Program-made: the position numbers and the translations under genes | The notes under the pieces: generated by a model | Seen by the model: the letters and a program-made list of their open reading frames with translations, nothing else | Told to the model about the DNA's origin: nothing | Database searches by the model: none | Source of the DNA: an uncultured Clostridia bacterium | GTDB taxonomy: Bacteria > Bacillota > Clostridia > Christensenellales > Pumilibacteraceae | Length of the DNA stretch: 64,000 bases | Assembly (NCBI GenBank): GCA_947089425.1 | Contig: CAMUKG010000006.1 | Coordinates: 1-64,000, forward strand | Direction of reading: 5' to 3' | Part shown: positions 58,250-64,000 of the stretch, piece by piece | Numbering within the stretch: the first letter of the stretch is position 1 | How the letters are laid out: each line of letters begins with the position of its first letter

Positions 58250-59566
58250 ATGACGAAAGAGCACGGTACACGCCTGAAACTTGCGGCGTGTTTTTTATTG
58301 CTCGCGTGTTTTTGCGCGGCTTTCGCGGCTGTTGGCGAAATAGAATATGCAAGCGCCGAGCTTGCCGAAAGTTACGAGTGCGCTACGAGTGACGAAGCGG
58401 CTGATGTCCGCGCCGAAATAATCGTTGAAGCGCCCGAAAAAACTTATGTGTACCGCGATAAAAAAATGGTTGCGCCCGACCACACGGTGTATGAGCAAAT
58501 AGAACGCAGAAATATAAACGCGTCGCTCGAAGAGAAAATAAAAACGGTGGATAAATGTCTTGCGGCGGGTGCGGAATGGCGAGAAGCTTTGCGCTACTGT
58601 TTTCCTCTTTTGCCCGCATTTGTGCAAAAAGTAAAAGCGGAAACGGACTTAGAGCCCAAAGACAGCGAAATCGATTTTCGTCCGCAATGCCGCCCCATGT
58701 TTCGAATTTCCCGTTCGGAGTGCGGGCGCTCGGTTGACGAAAAGCGACTGTATCAAGATATATATCTTGCGCTCAGAAAAGACTGCAAAGCTCGCGTTAC
58801 TTTAAAGCCGCAAACAATAGAGCCCGCCGTGACGGTTGAGGACAATATTAAACTTACAAAAAAAATCAGCGCTTTTTCCACGTCGTTTTCCACGTCGGCG
58901 GAGGGACGAAAGAATAACATTAGGCTTGCTCTCTCAAAAATAAACGGCGCCGTAGTGAAGCCGGGCGAAGAGTTTTCGTTTAACGGGCGAGTGGGCGCTC
59001 GCACCGAGAAAAACGGGTTTTCGCTCGCGAAAATAATAGTTGCTGGAGAATATACCGACGGCGTGGGCGGCGGAGTGTGCCAAGCTTCCACAACGCTTTA
59101 TAACGCCGCTTTAACGGCGGGCATGAAAGTTACTTGCGTGCGAAACCACACCATTTTGCCGTCTTACGTTCCGCCCTCGCTCGACGCTATGGTAAATTCG
59201 GGCGCAAGCGATTTGCGTTTTATAAATCCTTACGAAACTCCCGTTTTCATAAAAGCGGAATGCGTTTCCGACACCGCGCGAATAATGTTTTACGGCGCCG
59301 AACTTCCGCACGTGATTAAAACAGTGTCGCGCGTTTTGAGCCGCACCGAAGTGCCGCAAGACAAAGAACTAATCGATTCCGACGGGAAGTTCACAACGCC
59401 CGATACTCCTGCGGGAACGCGCGTGAGAGTGTCTTACGGTCATGCGGGAGTTAAGAGCGAAGCGTATTTGAGGTATTTCTCCCGCTCGGGCAAGCTGTTG
59501 CGCGAGGAAAAAATAAGAACGGACGCATATTCTCAAACTCAAGGAGTGGTGGCGGTTAAGCCTTAG
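58250..59566 (+). CDS. VanW-family exported protein
   Basis: A 438-aa secreted or cell-wall protein. A signal peptide (hydrophobic segment about 10-30, possible cleavage after ASA) is followed by an uncharacterised region, then the VanW domain (about 220-360) with KPGEEFSFNGRVGARTEKNG and VGGGVCQASTTLYNAALTAG. The C-terminal part (HAGVKSEAYLRYFSRSGKLL and a TDAYSQTQGV motif) looks like a G5-type domain. VanW function is unknown; the proteins are associated with the cell wall. The ATG at 58250 follows AAGGAGGT, 7 nt away. A TATAAT lies at 58196-58201. Confidence 0.88.
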   Translation: MTKEHGTRLKLAACFLLLACFCAAFAAVGEIEYASAELAESYECATSDEAADVRAEIIVEAPEKTYVYRDKKMVAPDHTVYEQIERRNINASLEEKIKTVDKCLAAGAEWREALRYCFPLLPAFVQKVKAETDLEPKDSEIDFRPQCRPMFRISRSECGRSVDEKRLYQDIYLALRKDCKARVTLKPQTIEPAVTVEDNIKLTKKISAFSTSFSTSAEGRKNNIRLALSKINGAVVKPGEEFSFNGRVGARTEKNGFSLAKIIVAGEYTDGVGGGVCQASTTLYNAALTAGMKVTCVRNHTILPSYVPPSLDAMVNSGASDLRFINPYETPVFIKAECVSDTARIMFYGAELPHVIKTVSRVLSRTEVPQDKELIDSDGKFTTPDTPAGTRVRVSYGHAGVKSEAYLRYFSRSGKLLREEKIRTDAYSQTQGVVAVKP

Positions 59567-59656
59567 CTTTTAACCGCGAAGAGTGTCGTTTTGAGTAATA
59601 ACGGTTTTATTGCGGCGTGCCGAGAATACAATAGCGACATGGAGGGTAAATAATTT

Positions 59657-60394
59657 ATGCTGAGAGAAGATTACATTAAATTTGCCGCCGCCGTGCACAA
59701 CGACGGAGCACGCACCGTGCGCGACAGCGCCGCATCGCTGTTGCCTTGTTGCACGCTGTCTTGCGTTAAAACGGCGTTCGCGCTTCAACGCATACTCGAC
59801 GACGCCGATAGCATAATGCGCAAGTCCGCGAAGCTCGGAGCGGGGCTTATAGAGCGTAGCGGTTTAACTAAGCACACGGCTGTGATAGAGGCGCGAATGC
59901 GTCTTATGGGAGCTGAACTCGACGGAGCGCTCACTCAAAGTCAACTCGCCGCCGAACGGGCTGCGTCGGTGCCTCCCGGAACCCGCGCGGATATTTACGA
60001 CGGTTTCAAAGAGCTGTCTCAAAAGGGCGCGCGCACGGCGGAGAGCTTTATTTCGGTTGCGGATTCGCTCGCCGCCGCAATGCGAGAGGGAAGAGTTGCG
60101 TTTGCCGTTCCCGCCGACGCGGTAAAGTTTTTGCACAGAGCTTGCGCCGACTACGGAGCCGCTTGCAATAAACTCTCGGCGGGCGAAGAGGCTTGTCTCG
60201 TGCGCCGACCCGATATGTTCGATTCTTTTAAAAGATGCCTTACTCTTTCGGCGCTCGCGAACGGCGTGGATTGCGCGTCAGCCTCCGCCGATACTTTGGC
60301 GGCGCTTGCGGCTGGCGGACTCGTTCCGTCGCTCCCTGCGGCATTATTCGACATTTTGTTGCGCTATGAAAAATTGCCGCCCGCTTTATGTTAG
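59657..60394 (+). CDS. Hypothetical helical protein
   Basis: A 245-aa protein I do not recognise. It is rich in A, L, S and R, predicted to be nearly all alpha-helix, with no signal peptide or membrane segment. It has seven cysteines, two adjacent (LLPCCTLSC near 28-36). The ATG follows GGAGGG by 8 nt. Codon use is core-like. It is the last gene before the structured leader region that precedes lgt. Confidence 0.7.
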   Translation: MLREDYIKFAAAVHNDGARTVRDSAASLLPCCTLSCVKTAFALQRILDDADSIMRKSAKLGAGLIERSGLTKHTAVIEARMRLMGAELDGALTQSQLAAERAASVPPGTRADIYDGFKELSQKGARTAESFISVADSLAAAMREGRVAFAVPADAVKFLHRACADYGAACNKLSAGEEACLVRRPDMFDSFKRCLTLSALANGVDCASASADTLAALAAGGLVPSLPAALFDILLRYEKLPPALC

Positions 60395-60413
60395 CGCTAT
60401 TTCGTTACTTTGA

Positions 60414-60443
60414 TTGACAAACGGCTTAGCCGCGTTATATAAT
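60414..60443 (+). promoter_or_regulatory. Strong promoter upstream of lgt, far from its start
   Basis: TTGACA (60414-60419), 18 nt, TATAAT (60438-60443). The start would be about 60450, 134 nt before lgt, which has a second -10 box directly before its ATG. Confidence 0.75.
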
Positions 60444-60449
60444 AGAAGC

Positions 60450-60571
60450 GAGAAAAGCTTGTTTGCAAGGGCTTTTCGAACGAGATTGCAACATTCGGGT
60501 GTTTTGCTTTTAAGCAAAACGGGGCGGCGTGGCGTCGTCCGCAAAAATGAATTCTTGTACCCGTACAATGT
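60450..60571 (+). other. Structured leader or small RNA candidate before lgt
   Basis: An RNA starting near 60450 would form a bulged stem (GAAAAGCTTG near 60451-60461 with CAAGGGCTTTTC near 60466-60477) and a strong 9-bp hairpin (GTTTTGCTT 60501-60509 with AAGCAAAAC 60512-60520), followed by a GC-rich stretch. No known riboswitch or small-RNA family is recognised, and no open frame is credible. Confidence 0.35.
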
Positions 60572-60577
60572 TATAAT
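60572..60577 (+). promoter_or_regulatory. -10 box for leaderless lgt
   Basis: TATAAT ends exactly 6 nt before the ATG at 60584. The -35 region is weak (TGAATT at 60548-60553, 18 nt). Confidence 0.6.
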
Positions 60578-60583
60578 AGAACA

Positions 60584-61729
60584 ATGAGCGCAATAACTAA
60601 ATCTTTAATAAGCGCAAGCGGTTGCGAAGGCGGATTTAACTGGTACGGCTTTTTGATAGGAAGCGCAATGGTTGTTTGCATCGTGATTGCCTACGTTATG
60701 GCTACGAAACGAGGGTATTATAAAGACCTCGTTTTCGACATTTGTATAATAAGCATTCCGCTTGCCATTGTGGGCGCTCGGCTGTATTACGTTATTTTCG
60801 ATATAATAGGTAGCGGCGCAAGTTGGACTTTTAAGCAAATACTCGGAATAGGAAGCGGCGGACTTTCGGGGCTCGCAATTTACGGCGGACTTATAGGCGC
60901 GGTTATAGGCGGCGCGATAGTGCATTTGTGGAAGAGAAACAAACCGCCGCAAAACAAGGCTACCTTTTTGCAAATGGCTGACCTTGCGTTCACCGTCATA
61001 ATTCTCGGTCAGGCAATCGGGCGGTGGGGAAACTTCGCCAACCAAGAGGCATTCGGCAGACTTGTGGAAAATCCGTCGCTTCAATGGTTCCCGTATGCGG
61101 TGTTTATAGAGAGTGCTGGCGCGTGGTATCAAGCCACATTTTTCTACGAGTCGTTTTTGAACCTGTTGGGCTTTGCTCTCTTAATGTGGATTTATAACGG
61201 GAAACGCAAGAGTTTCGACGGGTTTTCGTTCAGCATATACTGTATTTGGTACGGAGTCGTAAGGTTTTTTATAGAGGGACTTAGGAGCGACAGTCTGTAT
61301 CTTATTCCCGGCGTGCTTAGGGTGAGCCAACTTGTGAGCGCGCTCATAGTGGTGCTCGGAATAGTTATAATACTCGCGCACATGTACCGCGCGCGGGCGG
61401 CTGGCAAAAAGCCTTTTATAATGGTGGATAAAACTAAGCTCGACGACGGCTATTTCGGATACGATGAGAGTATTTTGAGTCACCCGAATGTGTACGACAA
61501 AACTAAGAAAGAAAAAGGCTTTTTCGCAAAACTGTTCGCCAAAACCGAAGACACGCCCGACCCCGAAGATTTCGAAGAGAGCGAAAGCGACGAGGAAATA
61601 GAAGATGGCGAACTCGAAGCCGACTTGCTGTCAGTTTCCGACGGCGCGGATTTAAAAGAGAAAGCGGACGAATCGGAAGAAGCTATTGAAAAAACAACCG
61701 AATTCGAGGAGAACCCGAATGGCGAATAA
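60584..61729 (+). CDS. lgt: Prolipoprotein diacylglyceryl transferase
   Basis: A 381-aa integral membrane enzyme that transfers diacylglycerol from phosphatidylglycerol to the lipobox cysteine of prolipoproteins. The Lgt signature GRWGNFANQEAFG is at 146-158 with the essential R147. Seven hydrophobic segments span residues 20-275. The C-terminal 110 residues are an extra acidic cytoplasmic tail (E- and D-rich), absent from typical Lgt of about 270 aa. No ribosome-binding site precedes the ATG. The stop overlaps the next gene by 11 nt. The surface lipoprotein at 53-55.7 kb is a likely substrate. Confidence 0.93.
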   Translation: MSAITKSLISASGCEGGFNWYGFLIGSAMVVCIVIAYVMATKRGYYKDLVFDICIISIPLAIVGARLYYVIFDIIGSGASWTFKQILGIGSGGLSGLAIYGGLIGAVIGGAIVHLWKRNKPPQNKATFLQMADLAFTVIILGQAIGRWGNFANQEAFGRLVENPSLQWFPYAVFIESAGAWYQATFFYESFLNLLGFALLMWIYNGKRKSFDGFSFSIYCIWYGVVRFFIEGLRSDSLYLIPGVLRVSQLVSALIVVLGIVIILAHMYRARAAGKKPFIMVDKTKLDDGYFGYDESILSHPNVYDKTKKEKGFFAKLFAKTEDTPDPEDFEESESDEEIEDGELEADLLSVSDGADLKEKADESEEAIEKTTEFEENPNGE

Positions 61730-62270
61730 TGACGAGTTGGACGAACTGAAAGAACTCGGCGCGGGCAGACGCCTTGTTATAAATATATCTGCGGCGGCAA
61801 TAGTATTGCTCGCGGGCTTGTTTTTATTGCTGTGCGGCGTGGGCGTGCTCGGCGTGGAAATGAAAAAAGCGGTTTGCGGCACTTTGCTTTTCGCGGTTGG
61901 ACTCATATTTTTGGTGAGCGCGCTCGTGGGGAAAAACAGCGTGTCGCTTTGGCTGAGCTTTTGTTTTTTCGTTCCCGCGCTTGTGGAGCTTTTGGTTAAA
62001 ACGACGAAAGCGGGGTATGCCGAACTTTATCCGCTGTATATAGCCATTCCCGCAATAGCGTCGCTCTTCACTATGCTTTTCACTCACGAATGGCTCGCTC
62101 ATATTACGGTGTTCGGAGTGTTCGGAGTGCCTGCGGGAATATTCGCGCTTCAAAGCGGCGGGAACGTTTCGTGGGCGATTGTGGGCGCGGCTCTTGTTCT
62201 TTATGCGGGCTTAATAATGCTTATGCTTGCTCTCAAAAGAAGAAAGAAGGAAAACGAAAATGAAGACTGA
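61719..62270 (+). CDS. Small polytopic membrane protein
   Basis: A 183-aa protein of unknown function with six hydrophobic segments filling about residues 18-170, bounded by an acidic N-terminus (MANNDELDELKELG) and a basic and acidic end (RRKKENENED). The ATG at 61719 lies 9 nt behind GAGGA inside the end of lgt. The stop overlaps the start of pncB. Translation is coupled to both neighbours. Confidence 0.7.
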   Translation: MANNDELDELKELGAGRRLVINISAAAIVLLAGLFLLLCGVGVLGVEMKKAVCGTLLFAVGLIFLVSALVGKNSVSLWLSFCFFVPALVELLVKTTKAGYAELYPLYIAIPAIASLFTMLFTHEWLAHITVFGVFGVPAGIFALQSGGNVSWAIVGAALVLYAGLIMLMLALKRRKKENENED

Positions 62271-63693
62271 AACTCGCAACTTAACTATGATGACAGACTT
62301 GTATCAGCTCACTATGATGAACGGATATTATCTTGACGGGAGCTATCGCAACGAAGCCGTCTTCGACCTTTTCTTTCGCGCGAACGGGCAGCTTAATTAC
62401 GCGATTGCGGCGGGGCTCGAACAGGCTGTCGAGTACATAAAGAATTTGCGGTTCGACAAAACCGACCTCGAATATCTTTCGTCGCTTGGAATTTTTGCGC
62501 CCGCGTTCATAGAATATTTGCGCGGGTTTAAATTCACGGGCGACATTTATTCCGTCGAAGAGGGCGAAGTCGTTTTTCCGGGCGAGCCCATAATGGTGGT
62601 GAAAGCGCCGCTTATCGAGGCTCAACTGATAGAAACCACTCTACTCAATATAGTTAGCCATCAAACTCTTATAGCCACGAAAGCGTCGAGAATAGTGCTT
62701 GCAGCGGGCGATAAGACGGTGGTGGAATTCGGGCTAAGGCGCGCGCAAGGACCCGACGCGGGCATATACGGGGCGCGTGCGAGCATAATAGGCGGGTGCA
62801 AGGGCACGAGCAACGTGCTCGCGGGGCAAATGTTCCGCATAGACGTGAAGGGCACTCACTCGCATAGTTGGGTTATGAGCTATCCGAGCGAACTCGAAGC
62901 TTTCGAGGCGTTCGCGGCGGTTTATCCCGACAACTGTTTGCTTTTGGTCGACACTTTCGACACTTTGAAGTCGGGTGTTCCGAACGCAATCAAGGTTTTC
63001 AAAAAATTGAGGGCGGCGGGGCATAAGCCGGTGGGCATAAGGCTTGACAGCGGCGACCTTGCATATCTCAGCAAAAAGGCGAGAATAATGCTCGACGAAG
63101 CCGGCTTTAAAGACGCTATTATTTTCGCAAGCAACGACATAGACGAAAACCTTATAAGTCAGCTAAGGCTTCAAGACGCCAAAATAGACGTGTACGGCGT
63201 GGGCACAAAGCTCATAACGAGCCACGATATGCCGTCGCTCGGCGGCGTTTATAAACTTGCCGAAATAGAGCGCGGCGGAGTGCGCTATCCGCGCATGAAA
63301 TTCAGCGACTCCACCGAGAAAATAACCAATCCCGGTTTTAAAACCATTTACCGCATTTACGAAAAGGAGAGCGGCAAGGCTTTCGCCGACCTTATAGCGC
63401 TGTGCGACGAGCAACCGCTTACTAAACCGCTCACGCTCACCCATGCGGTTGATAGGTGGAAGAAAACCACGCTCGAAGATTACGAAGCGAGACGGTTGCA
63501 CAAGCAAATTTTTGCGCGCGGCAAATGCGTGTATTCTTGCCCGCCGCTTAGCGAATCGGTGAGCTTTGCCACAGCCGAATTCGGAAGATTTTGGGACGAA
63601 TACAAGCGACTCAGCAATCCGCATATTTATAAGGTCGATTTGTCGGACAAGCTTTACGAACTTAAAATAGGACTTTTGGAGGCGAATAAGTAA
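62260..63693 (+). CDS. pncB: Nicotinate phosphoribosyltransferase
   Basis: A 477-aa enzyme of NAD salvage that makes nicotinate mononucleotide from nicotinate and PRPP using ATP. The N-terminus MMTDLYQLTMMNGY, VEFGLRRAQGPDAG, GTHSHSWVM, IRLDSGDLAYLSKKARIMLD and FASNDIDENLI are hallmark motifs, including the phosphorylatable active-site histidine in THSHSW. The ATG at 62260 follows AGAAGGAAAACGAAA and overlaps the upstream stop. The isochorismatase-fold protein at 13.8 kb could provide nicotinate if it is a nicotinamidase. Confidence 0.95.
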   Translation: MKTETRNLTMMTDLYQLTMMNGYYLDGSYRNEAVFDLFFRANGQLNYAIAAGLEQAVEYIKNLRFDKTDLEYLSSLGIFAPAFIEYLRGFKFTGDIYSVEEGEVVFPGEPIMVVKAPLIEAQLIETTLLNIVSHQTLIATKASRIVLAAGDKTVVEFGLRRAQGPDAGIYGARASIIGGCKGTSNVLAGQMFRIDVKGTHSHSWVMSYPSELEAFEAFAAVYPDNCLLLVDTFDTLKSGVPNAIKVFKKLRAAGHKPVGIRLDSGDLAYLSKKARIMLDEAGFKDAIIFASNDIDENLISQLRLQDAKIDVYGVGTKLITSHDMPSLGGVYKLAEIERGGVRYPRMKFSDSTEKITNPGFKTIYRIYEKESGKAFADLIALCDEQPLTKPLTLTHAVDRWKKTTLEDYEARRLHKQIFARGKCVYSCPPLSESVSFATAEFGRFWDEYKRLSNPHIYKVDLSDKLYELKIGLLEANK

Positions 63694-63694
63694 G

Positions 63695-64000
63695 GTGGAA
63701 TTTTCGGTAACGAAAAAAGGATATTCGCCCAAAGAGGTGGAAGAATATATAGCGGCAATCAAGCGCGAATACGAGAGCACGATAGTGAAGCAGCGCGAGC
63801 GCATTCAAACTATGCTCGAAGAAAAGGAAGCCGCCGAGAAAGAGCTCGCCGCCTATCGCGAAAAGAGCAGTCAGATTTCCAAAGCCATAATGTCGGCGGT
63901 TGCAAAGGCGGAAGAAATAGAAAAGCTCAGCCATATAAAATACAATCAGGAAATAGCTCGGCTTAAAGCGTTCCACGAAAAATGGACGCAATACTACGAG
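63695..64000 (+). CDS. DivIVA-like coiled-coil protein (5' part)
   Basis: The frame runs off the right edge of the window after 102 codons. The start is GTG at 63695, 1 nt after the pncB stop, with GGAGG 13 nt upstream. The N-terminus EFSVTKKGYSPKEVEEYIAA matches the GY-x-x-x-EV-x-x-(F/Y) motif of DivIVA lipid-binding domains, and the rest is a heptad-rich coiled coil (KQRERIQTMLEEKEAAEKEL). Such proteins mark curved membrane at poles and division sites in monoderm bacteria. Confidence 0.8.
   Translation, partial: MEFSVTKKGYSPKEVEEYIAAIKREYESTIVKQRERIQTMLEEKEAAEKELAAYREKSSQISKAIMSAVAKAEEIEKLSHIKYNQEIARLKAFHEKWTQYYE

Noticed and set aside
1..64000. Many long antisense frames opposite GC-rich genes, such as 29423-30754, 10180-11136, 14823-15728 and 53784-54920 on the minus strand
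   Set aside because: They mirror strongly coding genes and have arginine- and histidine-rich shadow composition without family motifs or ribosome-binding sites.
1..64000. CRISPR arrays, transposases, phage genes, restriction systems or toxin-antitoxin pairs
   Set aside because: No regularly spaced direct repeats and no such protein families seen. The XRE protein at 27991 has no toxin partner next to it.

Overview
The window comes from a bacterium that looks like an uncultured Clostridia-type Firmicute. Evidence for this: a spoIIE gene with its PP2C phosphatase domain, a yabP-yabQ pair, a DivIC-like protein, the greA-lysS and yaaO-tmk-holB-ricT gene orders known from Firmicutes, a fabV enoyl reductase, rubrerythrin and a 2[4Fe-4S] ferredoxin (anaerobic metabolism), a VanW protein, an ECF S component and a DivIVA-like protein. 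No rRNA, tRNA, CRISPR array or transposase gene is visible. Base composition is moderate, with abundant GCG/CGA codons in the core genes, and clearly AT-richer in two blocks (about 22.6-23.6 kb and most of 33-50.7 kb).

Layout: 0-6.4 kb holds aconitase, an Lrp/AsnC regulator with a class I aminotransferase, greA and lysS. 6.9-11.3 kb is the DNA-replication/RicT block. 11.3-20.9 kb holds ferredoxin, a SpoVB-like flippase, an isochorismatase-fold hydrolase, serS, two unusual membrane-anchored low-complexity proteins and spoIIE. 21-30.7 kb holds a ROK kinase, rubrerythrin, an AT-rich islet with a broken gene, trmL, yabP/yabQ, tex, a very basic small protein, a small XRE repressor, ppx/gppA-like and divIC-like genes and fabV. 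30.9-50.7 kb is one roughly 20-kb surface-polysaccharide operon on the + strand, mostly with overlapping stop/start codons. 50.8-52.9 kb carries an ECF S component and a second SpoVB-like flippase on the minus strand. 53-64 kb holds a transglutaminase-domain lipoprotein, cca, a PHP phosphatase, vanW, lgt, pncB and the start of a DivIVA-like gene.

The polysaccharide operon encodes an initiating phosphoglycosyltransferase fused to an ATP-grasp domain, a HAD-LicD fusion, a complete CapE/CapF/CapG route to UDP-N-acetyl-L-fucosamine, RmlA/RmlB plus an FdtA-like and an FdtB-like protein (a route towards a dTDP-3-amino-3,6-dideoxyhexose), an IspD/TarI-like cytidylyltransferase with an SDR and a second LicD (a likely CDP-activated phospho-substituent), three glycosyltransferases, an EpsG-type polymerase and a Wzx flippase. 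Together these describe a Wzx/Wzy-type phosphorylated surface glycan. A nine-G homopolymer sits inside the LicD domain of the HAD-LicD fusion.

The most distinctive regulatory observation is that at least seven genes heading their own transcription units have a sigma-A-type -10 box ending about 5-8 nt before the start codon, with no ribosome-binding site, so their mRNAs are predicted to be leaderless. Dispersed palindromic intergenic repeats occur at 6.5, 11.7, 11.9 and 27.4 kb. All functional calls are from reading the sequence and from family knowledge; no database search was run.
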